Of a DNA stretch of 64,000 bases, positions 8,268-17,536 are shown piece by piece. A model generated the notes under the pieces. That model saw nothing but the letters and a program-made list of their open reading frames with translations. It searched no databases and was not told where the DNA came from. How positions within the stretch are numbered: the first letter of the stretch is position 1; each line of letters opens with the position of its first letter. Source of the DNA: Bacteroidales bacterium (GTDB lineage Bacteria > Bacteroidota > Bacteroidia > Bacteroidales > P3); assembly GCA_028708845.1 (NCBI GenBank), contig JAQVXZ010000001.1, positions 62,001 to 126,000 on the forward strand, in the 5' to 3' direction. The translations under genes and the position numbers were made by a program.

Positions 8268-10952
8268 ATGATGTCTATAGATTTATTTTCTATGGTTGAT
8301 AACCAGGCTGATGATGATAAAGGGCTTACTCCTCATAACGTAGACGTTAAAAGGGTTGAGGAGCTTTCTCTTGCCAATAAGTCCTTAGATAATATGAATA
8401 AAGAATACAATAAAACGGAAAAAGAAATGGCGATGAAAGCATATACAAGGGAAGAAATCTTAAAATCATCTACTGAATATTTTGCAGGAGATTCGTTAGC
8501 AGCAGATGTATGGATGAATAAGTATGCTTTGCGTGATGGTGATAAAATCTATGAGCTAAACCCTAATGATATGCATAAAAGGTTAGCCTCAGAGTTTGCT
8601 CGTATTGAAAAGAAATACCCTAACCCAATGTCTAAAGAAGAGATATTTGAGTTATTGAAGGATTTTAAATATATAGTACCACAAGGAAGTCCGATGTCAG
8701 GAATTGGTAATGACTTTCAAATAGTATCATTATCAAATTGCTTTGTTATTGGTAACTCTGGCGATTCGGATTCTTATGGTGGTATTCTGAAAATTGACGA
8801 AGAGCAAGTTCAATTAATGAAACGTAGAGGAGGAGTTGGACATGACCTTTCACATATAAGACCAAAAGCATCTCCAGTTAAGAATTCTGCACTTACCTCA
8901 ACAGGAATAGTTCCTTTTATGGAGAGATATTCCAATACTACAAGAGAGGTTGCCCAAGGAGGAAGAAGAGGAGCTTTAATGCTTTCTATTTCGGTTAAGC
9001 ATCCTGATGCAGAAGAATTCATTGACGCAAAGTTGGAACAAGGAAAGATAACAGGTGCAAATGTTTCTGTTAAGATTGATGATGAATTTATGCGTTGTGT
9101 TGCAAGTGGAAAACCATATAAACAACGTTTCCCTATTGAAGGAGAAAACTCTAAGGTTGTAAAAGAAATTGATGCAAGGGCTTTATGGAATAAAATAATC
9201 CATAATGCTTGGAAGAGTGCCGAGCCTGGTGTCTTGTTTTGGGATACTGTGATTAGGGAATCTGTTCCTGACTGTTATTCTGACTTTGGATTTAAAACGG
9301 TTTCAACAAACCCATGCGGAGAGATTCCTCTTTGTCCTTATGATAGCTGCCGTTTACTTGCAATAAATCTTTATTCTTATGTTGAGAATCCTTTTACCGA
9401 TAAGGCTAAATTTAATTTTGAATTATTCAGAGACCACGTTCGTAAGGGACAAAGGTTAATGGATGATTTAATTGATTTGGAATTAGAGAAGATTGATAAG
9501 GTTCTTGCTAAGATTGACAAAGATCCAGAGGAAGAAGAAATTAAAAGAGTTGAAAGAAATCTTTGGCTTAATATTAAACTTAAATGCTTAGAAGGAAGAA
9601 GAACAGGCTTTGGTATAACTGCAGAGGGAGATATGTTAGCTGCTCTTAACCTTCGTTATGGAACAGATAAGGCTAATGAAGTTGCAGCAACGGTTCAAAA
9701 AGAACTTGCTTGCTCTGCTTACGGCTCAAGTGTTGAAATGGCAAAAGAAAGAGGTGCTTTCCCTATTTTTGATTATAAATTGGAAGTAAACAATCCTTTA
9801 ATTAATCGTATTAAGGAAGCTGAGCCTAAAATATATGAGGATATGGTTAAATATGGAAGAAGAAATATAGCTCTTCTAACCATTGCACCAACAGGAAGTG
9901 TTAGTATCTGCACTCAAACAACTTCTGGCATTGAGCCAGCTTTCCAAATAGCATATAAGAGAAGAAGAAAAGTAAATCATAATGATGGCTCTGACAAAAC
10001 AAACTTTGTAGATAGCGAAGGACAGTCTTGGGAAGAATACACTGTTTTCCATCATAAGTTTGCAGAATGGGCAGTAATTAATGGTTACGATATTGAAGAT
10101 ATAAAAAAGAACTATTCTCAGGAAGAACTAGATGAGCTTGTAGCTAAGTCTCCATATCATAAAGCAACTGCAAATGATATTGACTGGGTTAATAAGGTTA
10201 AGATGCAGGGAGATGTTCAGAAATGGGTTGACCATTCAATAAGTGTTACCGTTAATATCCCTAAAGAAACACCTGAGGATGTTGTTAGTCAGATTTATCA
10301 AACAGCATGGGAAAGCGGATGTAAGGGAATGACAATTTACCGTGAAGGTTCTCGTGAGGGAGTGTTAATTTCTAATTCTGAGTCAAAACAATCAGCCTTT
10401 ACAGAAACTCAAGCACCTAAAAGACCTAAGAAACTTGAAGCTGATGTTATTAGATTCCAAAACGATAAGGAGAAATGGGTTGCTGTTGTTGGTATTTATG
10501 AAGGTAGACCTTATGAAATATTTACCGGTAAGGCAGATCCTGAAAGGCTTAATTTGCCAGAAACAATTACAAAGGGATGGGTTGTTAAGGTTAAAGAAAA
10601 AGAAACATCAAGATACGACTTTGTTTACCTAGATAAAGATGGTTACGAAAACACAATTGGAGGTTTGTCTCGACTTTTCGATAAAGAATTCTGGAACTAT
10701 GCAAAACTTATTTCAGGGATACTTCGTCATGGAATGCCACTTAATAATGTTATTGACCTAGTTTCAAAGCTTACTTTAGACAACGACACCATTAACACCT
10801 GGAAAAACGGAGTTGCAAGAGCCCTTAAGAGATATATACAAGATGGAACAAAGGCAAAAGGAGAAACCTGTCCTACTTGTAAACACGAAACAATAATTTA
10901 TTCGGGGGGTTGTAAGAATTGCACAAACTGTGGTTGGAGTAAATGTAGTTAA
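8268..10952 (+). CDS. nrdJ: Adenosylcobalamin-dependent (class II) ribonucleotide reductase
   Basis: NrdJ reduces ribonucleotides to deoxyribonucleotides, using adenosylcobalamin to make the thiyl radical, so it works with or without oxygen. The protein has 894 residues. Cys158, in SLSNCFVIGNS, is a redox cysteine, and NPCGEIPL carries Cys350 and Glu352 of the radical site. GRRGALML and the late block APTGSVS are also typical. The last 27 residues form a Cys-rich tail (CPTC, GGCKNC, NCGW) like the zinc-binding tail of the NrdJ_Z subgroup, used for re-reduction. The N-terminal ~60 residues are poorly conserved and could be trimmed to a later Met. It appears to be monocistronic. Confidence 0.93.
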   Translation: MMSIDLFSMVDNQADDDKGLTPHNVDVKRVEELSLANKSLDNMNKEYNKTEKEMAMKAYTREEILKSSTEYFAGDSLAADVWMNKYALRDGDKIYELNPNDMHKRLASEFARIEKKYPNPMSKEEIFELLKDFKYIVPQGSPMSGIGNDFQIVSLSNCFVIGNSGDSDSYGGILKIDEEQVQLMKRRGGVGHDLSHIRPKASPVKNSALTSTGIVPFMERYSNTTREVAQGGRRGALMLSISVKHPDAEEFIDAKLEQGKITGANVSVKIDDEFMRCVASGKPYKQRFPIEGENSKVVKEIDARALWNKIIHNAWKSAEPGVLFWDTVIRESVPDCYSDFGFKTVSTNPCGEIPLCPYDSCRLLAINLYSYVENPFTDKAKFNFELFRDHVRKGQRLMDDLIDLELEKIDKVLAKIDKDPEEEEIKRVERNLWLNIKLKCLEGRRTGFGITAEGDMLAALNLRYGTDKANEVAATVQKELACSAYGSSVEMAKERGAFPIFDYKLEVNNPLINRIKEAEPKIYEDMVKYGRRNIALLTIAPTGSVSICTQTTSGIEPAFQIAYKRRRKVNHNDGSDKTNFVDSEGQSWEEYTVFHHKFAEWAVINGYDIEDIKKNYSQEELDELVAKSPYHKATANDIDWVNKVKMQGDVQKWVDHSISVTVNIPKETPEDVVSQIYQTAWESGCKGMTIYREGSREGVLISNSESKQSAFTETQAPKRPKKLEADVIRFQNDKEKWVAVVGIYEGRPYEIFTGKADPERLNLPETITKGWVVKVKEKETSRYDFVYLDKDGYENTIGGLSRLFDKEFWNYAKLISGILRHGMPLNNVIDLVSKLTLDNDTINTWKNGVARALKRYIQDGTKAKGETCPTCKHETIIYSGGCKNCTNCGWSKCS

Positions 10953-10974
10953 GTTAATAATGAAATAAAAAGTA

Positions 10975-13008
10975 ATGGCTATAAGAAAAGTAATATACTC
11001 TATAATAATATTTATCTTTTCTTCTGTCAATGCAATTGCTCAAATTGAAATAAATAATCAAATATCCTCTATTGAAGAAAGCGAAATCTCAGAACAAGAT
11101 AAGCAGAATTTAATAGAGGATTTGTATTATCTAAGCCTTAATCCTGTCAATATTAACTCTGCTGACGAAAACACCCTCCAACTTATGGGGCTTGATGCTT
11201 TTCAAATTCTTTCCTTAAAACATTATATTAAAGAAACACATCAAATTCTAACCATTTACGAAATCCCTCTTATCAATGGATTTTCAGAAGAAGTGCTAAA
11301 TCAAATCCTACCTTATATTTATGTTGCTCCAGTTAAATACAAACCCTCACTCCGTATAGATTCCGTTTTCTCCAAATCAATTTATGATATAAGGCTACAA
11401 TATAAAAAAGTATTGGAAAAAGCGTGGGGATACCAAAGAGATGACGATAAAGGATATCAAGGTAAGAATTTCTCAACCTCCCTTCGCTATAACCAAAACT
11501 ATTATAATAGATTATCCTTTTCAATTCTTGCTGATAATGATGCAGGAGAACCTTTTTTCAATTCCAAACAAAAGCTAGGCTATGACTATCTTAGTGCTCA
11601 ATTTACACTAAGAGACATTTCAATAATAGAACAAATAACAATTGGTGACTATCGTTTGGGTTTTGGCGAAGGACTTGCAATGAATCAAAGTCTTAACTTC
11701 GGACATTTCACCCAAGATGCCAAAAGCAAAAAGAATTATAGCGGAATAAAACCCAACCGTTCCATTACAGAATACAATTCAATGAGAGGAATTGCAACAA
11801 AGATAAGACTAAAGGATATATCAGTTTATTTATTTGGTTCTTACAATAAGAGAGACTATTCAGGAAGCCTTCTAACAACAGGACTTCATAGAACAAATTC
11901 CGAACTACAAAGAAAAGATTCGAATATAGAGGCTGTATATGGAACGCATATTGAGTTTAATAGAAAAGGAGTGGAACTTGGAGTAAGTCTTTTCAATTAC
12001 CATTATAAATATCCTATTACCCACCAAAACCAAGCCTATATGCAATATTATTTTGAAGGGAAAAGCAATAGCATATATAGTTTTAACGCAAGTCTACCCG
12101 TGCATAGAAGAGTTAGAGCCTTTGGAGAAATTGCTATGAGTAGGAATAAAGGATACGCCCTTATAACAGGCGTAGATATAAACTTAGGATATAAAAGAAA
12201 CCTTAGTTTTAATTATAGAAATTACCAAAACCAGTATCAAAACAATTTCGCCTCAGCCATCGGAGCCCAGAGTAGAAATGCCAACGAGAGAGGATTATAT
12301 TCTGCTTTTTCCGCAAGAATAGACAAGTACTTTAATTGTTTTATTGGTGTTGATTATTTTAATTTCCCAGACCAAAGCTATAGAGCAAACGTTGCAGTAA
12401 ATGGTTATAAAATTCGCTCAGAAATAAATTATATACCAACACTAAGCAATCAATTCACCCTAATATACAAAATGAATAATCGTCCTTATAATGAGAAACA
12501 TCCAAATGGAGAAACCTTTCCTGAAGATAATATCTTAAATCAAATACAACTACGATACACATATAGCAAAACTCAAAATCTAATCCTCAAAACAAGGATA
12601 GGATATTCTAGAACAAGAAACTATCAATCTGACGAAAACCAAGGAATGTTTATTTCTCAAGACATAATCCTAAGTCCAAAATCAACATCATTAAGTTTAA
12701 ATATGAGAATAGCCTATTTCAATACCGATGATTATGATAATGCTTTCTATATTTATGAATATTCATTACCCTTAACCTATTCTTCTGCTCAGCTATACGA
12801 TAGAGGGTTAAGATCATATATTATTTTAAGATATGATTTCAAAAAAAACCTATACTTCACAGCAAGATACAGTATTACCTTTTATAAAGATAAAACAGAA
12901 ATCCACTCTGGAAATGACAAAATACAGGGAAGCCACAAGCAAGAAATAGCATTCCAATTCTATTGGTTAATCAATAAAACAAAAAAACGTTTCATCAATT
13001 ATTATTAG
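10975..13008 (+). CDS. Secreted helix-hairpin-helix protein with C-terminal outer-membrane barrel
   Basis: The 677-residue protein starts with a signal peptide (to about residue 22, ending NAIAQ). Residues 45-120 contain two helix-hairpin-helix units of the ComEA type, with NPVNINSADENTLQLMGL and PLINGFSEEVLNQILPYI. The rest is rich in alternating aromatic and polar residues, as in outer-membrane beta strands. This architecture is common in Bacteroidota, and its function has not been established to my knowledge. DNA binding or uptake is conceivable from the HhH part but is only inference. The gene begins 22 bp after nrdJ and may be co-transcribed. Confidence 0.7.
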   Translation: MAIRKVIYSIIIFIFSSVNAIAQIEINNQISSIEESEISEQDKQNLIEDLYYLSLNPVNINSADENTLQLMGLDAFQILSLKHYIKETHQILTIYEIPLINGFSEEVLNQILPYIYVAPVKYKPSLRIDSVFSKSIYDIRLQYKKVLEKAWGYQRDDDKGYQGKNFSTSLRYNQNYYNRLSFSILADNDAGEPFFNSKQKLGYDYLSAQFTLRDISIIEQITIGDYRLGFGEGLAMNQSLNFGHFTQDAKSKKNYSGIKPNRSITEYNSMRGIATKIRLKDISVYLFGSYNKRDYSGSLLTTGLHRTNSELQRKDSNIEAVYGTHIEFNRKGVELGVSLFNYHYKYPITHQNQAYMQYYFEGKSNSIYSFNASLPVHRRVRAFGEIAMSRNKGYALITGVDINLGYKRNLSFNYRNYQNQYQNNFASAIGAQSRNANERGLYSAFSARIDKYFNCFIGVDYFNFPDQSYRANVAVNGYKIRSEINYIPTLSNQFTLIYKMNNRPYNEKHPNGETFPEDNILNQIQLRYTYSKTQNLILKTRIGYSRTRNYQSDENQGMFISQDIILSPKSTSLSLNMRIAYFNTDDYDNAFYIYEYSLPLTYSSAQLYDRGLRSYIILRYDFKKNLYFTARYSITFYKDKTEIHSGNDKIQGSHKQEIAFQFYWLINKTKKRFINYY

Positions 13009-13032
13009 AATAAAACATCAACTCTTTATTGC

Positions 13033-13629
13033 TTACCATTTATTCCAATGGATGTTTTCTTCTTTGTATTTTTGTTTTGGTTTTTCCTTGCCAGTTTGCC
13101 AGCCAATTGGAATAACACATAGAGGAATGATATGTGAAGGAAGTTGAATCTCTTTTTGAACAATTTCTATTCTTTCTTTCTTTGGATAAACTCCTGTCCA
13201 AACAGCTCCAAGTCCTAAACCCTCTGCTGCTAATAATATATTTTGAGTTGCAGCACTACAATCCTGAATCCAATATTCTTGTCCCTCGCCTTCCAATGCC
13301 TTTTCCATATTTCCACATACAATAATTGCTGCTTGTGCTTGTTTTAACATCTTTGCATAAGGAAGTAAGTTTCCAAGATTATCAAGTGTTTCTCTGTCGT
13401 TTATTGCTATAAAAGCCCATGGCTGAGCATTAACTGCTGAGGGTGCAGACATTGCGGCCCTAAGTAGCTTTTCTAAATCTTCTTTTTCAACTTTTTGGTC
13501 GGTGTATGTTCTGACACTTTTACGTTCTGATATGTTTTTAAGGACTATTTCTGATTTATCAATATTTTGTGCAAAGCTTGCCTGACCTGCTAATAGCAAA
13601 GTAATTAATAATAGTTTGATTGATCTCAT
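13033..13629 (-). CDS. Nitroreductase-family protein with signal peptide
   Basis: The protein has 198 residues. Residues 1-21 are a clear signal peptide ending in QASFAQ, and the rest is a compact FMN-dependent nitroreductase fold. It has RKSVRTYTDQKVEKEDLEKLLRAA near residues 35-60, SAPSAVNAQPWAFI for FMN binding, and GLGLGAVWTGVYP near the C-terminal half. FMN enzymes of this family normally act in the cytoplasm with NAD(P)H, so an exported member would need cofactor loading before or after export and another electron donor. It stands alone with its own promoter and is convergent with the upstream HhH protein gene. Confidence 0.85.
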   Translation of the reverse strand: MRSIKLLLITLLLAGQASFAQNIDKSEIVLKNISERKSVRTYTDQKVEKEDLEKLLRAAMSAPSAVNAQPWAFIAINDRETLDNLGNLLPYAKMLKQAQAAIIVCGNMEKALEGEGQEYWIQDCSAATQNILLAAEGLGLGAVWTGVYPKKERIEIVQKEIQLPSHIIPLCVIPIGWQTGKEKPKQKYKEENIHWNKW

Positions 13630-13681
13630 ATTAATGTGTTTTTAGTTTATATTCTTTCTTAATTTCTATTTTCTTCATCGG

Positions 13682-13689
13682 CAAATATA
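13682..13689 (-). promoter_or_regulatory. -7 promoter element of the nitroreductase gene
   Basis: The minus-strand sequence TATATTTG matches TAnnTTTG, 53 nt before the start codon. Confidence 0.6.
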
Positions 13690-13762
13690 GAATTTATTTT
13701 TAATTTCTCGTGTTTATAGCTACGATTTTCTATTCTCTTTTCAAATAATGAAAATAAATATG

Positions 13763-13770
13763 TACTTTTG
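13763..13770 (+). promoter_or_regulatory. -7 promoter element of the M14 peptidase gene
   Basis: TACTTTTG matches TAnnTTTG, 18 nt before the ATG at 13789. Confidence 0.65.
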
Positions 13771-13788
13771 TAAGTTATAAATTTTAAT

Positions 13789-15480
13789 ATGAAAAGGTTA
13801 ATTCTATTTTTTCTAGGCATTTTGTTCGTAAATCTTACTTATTCTCAGGATATTGTTATTGAGAAAGTGAGAAACGAAATATCTATTTGGGGTGAGGCTA
13901 AAATCCTTATTCCAATGGCGGAGATAAAAAACCTAGACTTACTAGCAAACACAATTAACTTAGACTATCCTAAGGGAAACAGTTGGCTAGGCTATGTTAA
14001 TGAAAAAGAATATAATAACTTCCTTAAATTAAATCTTAAACATAGTTTTTTTGAAGAAGAGAACTCTCCAAAGAATCTAACTATGGCAACAAATATGTTT
14101 CAAATGAACAATTGGGATAAGTATCCTACGTACGAGGTTTATGATTCCTTGATGAGGAGATTTGCTCAAACCTATCCAACAATTTGCAAATTAGATACTA
14201 TTGGCTTTTCGGTACAAAATAGATTAATACTTTCTCTAAAGATTTCATCTAACCCTAACCAAGATATTGATAAGCCTAAGTTTTTTTATTCTTCAACGAT
14301 GCATGGTGATGAACTTGCGGGATATGTCTTTATGCTCCGTTTGAGCGATTGGCTTTTGTCAAGCTATGGCGTAGATCAGAGAGCTACAGATATAATAAAT
14401 AACACACAAGTCTTTATTAATCCTCTTGCTAATCCTGATGGTACTTATGCAGGAGGTAACTCAACAGTAAGTTATTCTACTAGATATAATGCTAATTATT
14501 ATGATTTGAATAGGGATTTCCCAGACCCAATAAAAGGACTAGCTTATAATGCAAACCAAAGACAGAAAGAAACCTTAGCTTTTATGGCTTATGCTGATAG
14601 TAACGATTTCTCAATTTCTGCAAATCTTCATTCAGGAGCTGAGGTTTTGAACTACCCTTACGATTGTTATAAATCTTCAGAAAGAAACCATGCAGACGCT
14701 AATTGGTTTATTAAAGTATGTAAGGATTTTCTTGATTCCATTCCTTCATCTGCTCCTTCATCGTTGTTTACTGATATAACAAATTCAGGATATACTAATG
14801 GGGGTGACTGGTATAAGATTCCTGGTGGAAGACAAGATTATCAAACTTATTTTAAATATGGAAGAGAAATTACATTTGAAATTTCTAAGGAGAAAAAACT
14901 TGAAACCGAAATCTTAAATAATTATTGGGGATATTTAAGAGGTGGGTTAATCTATTATATTGAAAACTGTCAACGTGGATTAGAGGGATATATTAGAGAT
15001 AGTGCAACAAACGAGCCAATTCGGGCAAAGATATGGGTTGAAAATCATGATAAATTTAACTCTGAAGTATATTCAAAAACAAGCACAGGATATTATTATC
15101 GTCCAATATTAAATGGAAACTACACAATTACGTTTAGTGCCGAAGGATATATAGCAAAAACAATTCCAAATATTCAAGTAAATAATGGTGGAATGACTAT
15201 TCAAGATGTTATTCTTACAAAAGATAATATTGGTTTGGAAAGAATTATAGAGGAAAGCCAGTTTAATATATATCCTAACCCTGCAAAGGATGTTCTTATG
15301 GTTAGTCTTAAAAATACCAATGGCAGTGAAAACACTTATTCCATTAAGAATGCCTTAGGAGTTGAAGTTATAAAAGGAAGAATTGCAAATAAAACAACTA
15401 ATATAGATATATCTAATCTTAATACCGGTATATATTTTATTGGTATTGGAACAAAAGTCATTAAGTTTATTAAAGAATAA
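13789..15480 (+). CDS. Secreted M14-family zinc carboxypeptidase with T9SS C-terminal domain
   Basis: A 563-residue exported metallopeptidase. Residues 1-19 are a signal peptide. The M14 zinc ligands are His172 and Glu175 (MHGDELAGY) and His281 (ANLHSGAEV), and Glu364 in YGREITFEIS is the expected catalytic base. A carboxypeptidase-regulatory-like beta domain (LEGYIRDSATNEPIRAKI) follows from about 400. Residues from about 488 form a type IX secretion sorting domain (FNIYPNPAKDVLMVSL, ending IYFIGIGTKVIKFIKE). It should therefore be secreted by the Por system or anchored on the cell surface, trimming C-terminal residues from peptides. It probably starts a unit including the next gene. Confidence 0.93.
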   Translation: MKRLILFFLGILFVNLTYSQDIVIEKVRNEISIWGEAKILIPMAEIKNLDLLANTINLDYPKGNSWLGYVNEKEYNNFLKLNLKHSFFEEENSPKNLTMATNMFQMNNWDKYPTYEVYDSLMRRFAQTYPTICKLDTIGFSVQNRLILSLKISSNPNQDIDKPKFFYSSTMHGDELAGYVFMLRLSDWLLSSYGVDQRATDIINNTQVFINPLANPDGTYAGGNSTVSYSTRYNANYYDLNRDFPDPIKGLAYNANQRQKETLAFMAYADSNDFSISANLHSGAEVLNYPYDCYKSSERNHADANWFIKVCKDFLDSIPSSAPSSLFTDITNSGYTNGGDWYKIPGGRQDYQTYFKYGREITFEISKEKKLETEILNNYWGYLRGGLIYYIENCQRGLEGYIRDSATNEPIRAKIWVENHDKFNSEVYSKTSTGYYYRPILNGNYTITFSAEGYIAKTIPNIQVNNGGMTIQDVILTKDNIGLERIIEESQFNIYPNPAKDVLMVSLKNTNGSENTYSIKNALGVEVIKGRIANKTTNIDISNLNTGIYFIGIGTKVIKFIKE

Positions 15481-15498
15481 AAATATTAATCATATATT

Positions 15499-16281
15499 AT
15501 GAAACAACTAATCATCATAATTACTCTTTTTCTTGGCACAACGGGATCAATTATGGCTCAAGATATTGGAGAGAAAATTGTTGGACAAGACAACGCAATA
15601 TCAACTCCTTTCTGCACGGCAGCTATAGGATGGACATTCCCTGATGCAGATATGGCACTTAAATACCAAAGTTTTATTACTCTTAATGCTAATCTTGGAT
15701 GGAAGACAAAACAAAACTGGTTATGGATGGTGGAGTTTGGTTTTGGATTTGGTAGCGATAATGCCAAAGGGAAAAATGATATACTTGCAAATCTAATGAC
15801 TCGTGAGGGGGATCCTTTTGTGATTTCAAGGGAAGGTTCCGATGCAGGAGTTGTTGCGTATAATAGAAATTTGAGTTTGATGGGTAAGATTGGCAAGGTA
15901 ATCCCTATTTCTAGTAAAAGACCAAATTCAGGTATAATGCTAACCTTAGGACTTGGAGCAATTCAACATCAAATTATATATCAATCGACCTTAGAAGTTG
16001 CAGAGCAACTTGAAGGTGACTATGCTTATTTGTATGATAGGCAAATGAGAGGCGTTATGGCTTCTGGCTTTATTGGGTATTTGCATATGAGTAAGAAAAG
16101 TTATACTAATTTCTATATAGGATTGGAATTAGACCAGGCATGGACAAAGTTAACAAGAGATTATCAAATTAACTATAATCTATCTCCAAATAAGATTTTT
16201 TCAGACAGAATGTTGACAGTAAAGGTTGGTTGGATGTTCCCTTTCTTTGGTCGTGACGCAGATAAGATTTATTATTTTTAA
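15499..16281 (+). CDS. Probable outer-membrane beta-barrel protein
   Basis: 260 residues with a signal peptide ending IMAQD near residue 21. The rest is rich in Gly and aromatic residues in alternating patterns and ends in Phe, as in small outer-membrane barrels. I do not recognise a named family. It lies 18 bp after the peptidase gene and 3 bp before the Kdo transferase gene, so it is likely co-transcribed with both. A role in the outer membrane fits the context but is inferred. Confidence 0.65.
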   Translation: MKQLIIIITLFLGTTGSIMAQDIGEKIVGQDNAISTPFCTAAIGWTFPDADMALKYQSFITLNANLGWKTKQNWLWMVEFGFGFGSDNAKGKNDILANLMTREGDPFVISREGSDAGVVAYNRNLSLMGKIGKVIPISSKRPNSGIMLTLGLGAIQHQIIYQSTLEVAEQLEGDYAYLYDRQMRGVMASGFIGYLHMSKKSYTNFYIGLELDQAWTKLTRDYQINYNLSPNKIFSDRMLTVKVGWMFPFFGRDADKIYYF

Positions 16282-16284
16282 AGT

Positions 16285-17532
16285 ATGAACTGTATTTATT
16301 CTTTTTTTATTTCATTCTACACATTCCTAATATTATTAGTTTCTCCTTTTAATAAGAAGGCTAAGCTGATTTTGGAGGGACGTAAGCATAGTTTTAAAAA
16401 ACTTGATGAAGGAATAAACAAAGATGATAAAGTTGCTTGGTTTCATGCAGCTTCACTTGGTGAATTTGAACAAGGCAGACCATTAATTGAAGACTTTAAG
16501 AAGGAAAACCCAAACTATAAGATATTATTAACTTTTTTTTCTTCCTCTGGCTACGAAATAAGAAAGAACTACGACAAAGCAGATATTGTTATTTATCTTC
16601 CTAGCGACACAAAACGAAATGCTAAACGCTTCCTTAAGCTTGCGCATCCTAGCTATGTATTTTTCATTAAGTATGAGTTTTGGTATAACTTTATTAAAGA
16701 AGCAAAGCAATCTGGCTCTAAGGTCTTTCAAGTTTCATTAATACTTCGTCCTAATCAATATTTCTTTTCCTCTTTTGGTGCTTGGTATAGGAAACAGCTA
16801 AAGAACTTTGACTATTTCTTTGTTCAAAATAACCAAACAAAAGATCTATTACTATCAATTGGGTTTGAAAATGCTAAGGTTACGGGTGATACTCGTTTCG
16901 ATAGGGTTGCTCAAATTGCATCGGAGGCTAAAGACTTTGAAAAGATTTTAGAGTTTTGCCAAAACGATAAAGTAGTTCTTATGGGTAGTAGTTGGCAAAA
17001 GGATGAACAGTTAATGAAGGAAGCAAAAGACAAAACAAAATCAGAGTTCAAGTTAATTATTGCTCCACATGAAATACACTCTTCTCATATAGAACAAATA
17101 AAATCTCTTTTCCCTAATGCAATAAAGTATTCTGAAATTGAAAAAACAGATTATTCAAATTCTGAAAACAAAGATAATATATTAATAATTGACTGCATTG
17201 GAATTCTGTCTTCACTCTATAAATACGCAACTCTAGCCTATATTGGAGGAGGATTTGGAGAGGGAATACATAATATTTTGGAAGCAGCAACATTTGGTAA
17301 GCCAATTTTGTTTGGACCAAACTACAAGAAATTTAAAGAAGCCATTGACTTGGTTGAAAGACAAGGAGCATTTAGCTTTACGGATAGCAGTAAACTATCT
17401 GAGTTAATTGATTATTTATTGTCAGATAGCGATTATTATAAAAAAAGTTCAGATATTTGTCTAAGATATATTTCAGATAATAAGGGTTCTTGCAAAAGAA
17501 TTTTATCTGAGATAAAGAATTTTGAAAACTAG
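16285..17532 (+). CDS. waaA: 3-deoxy-D-manno-octulosonic acid transferase WaaA (KdtA)
   Basis: WaaA adds Kdo from CMP-Kdo to the lipid A precursor at the inner membrane. At 415 residues it has family length. It has an N-terminal membrane anchor (about residues 5-21) and the N-terminal domain motif FHAASLGEFEQGRPLIE with catalytic Glu60. The C-terminal glycosyltransferase B-type domain has the CMP-Kdo pocket GGGFGEGIHNILEAATFGKPILFGP. It sits between two outer-membrane protein genes, and the next start codon lies 4 bp after its stop, indicating an operon. Confidence 0.94.
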   Translation: MNCIYSFFISFYTFLILLVSPFNKKAKLILEGRKHSFKKLDEGINKDDKVAWFHAASLGEFEQGRPLIEDFKKENPNYKILLTFFSSSGYEIRKNYDKADIVIYLPSDTKRNAKRFLKLAHPSYVFFIKYEFWYNFIKEAKQSGSKVFQVSLILRPNQYFFSSFGAWYRKQLKNFDYFFVQNNQTKDLLLSIGFENAKVTGDTRFDRVAQIASEAKDFEKILEFCQNDKVVLMGSSWQKDEQLMKEAKDKTKSEFKLIIAPHEIHSSHIEQIKSLFPNAIKYSEIEKTDYSNSENKDNILIIDCIGILSSLYKYATLAYIGGGFGEGIHNILEAATFGKPILFGPNYKKFKEAIDLVERQGAFSFTDSSKLSELIDYLLSDSDYYKKSSDICLRYISDNKGSCKRILSEIKNFEN

Positions 17533-17536
17533 AGGG

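Noticed and set aside
17522-17536. TTG start of the BamA-like lipoprotein
   Set aside because: The ATG at 17537 has a better ribosome site and gives a normal lipoprotein signal sequence.
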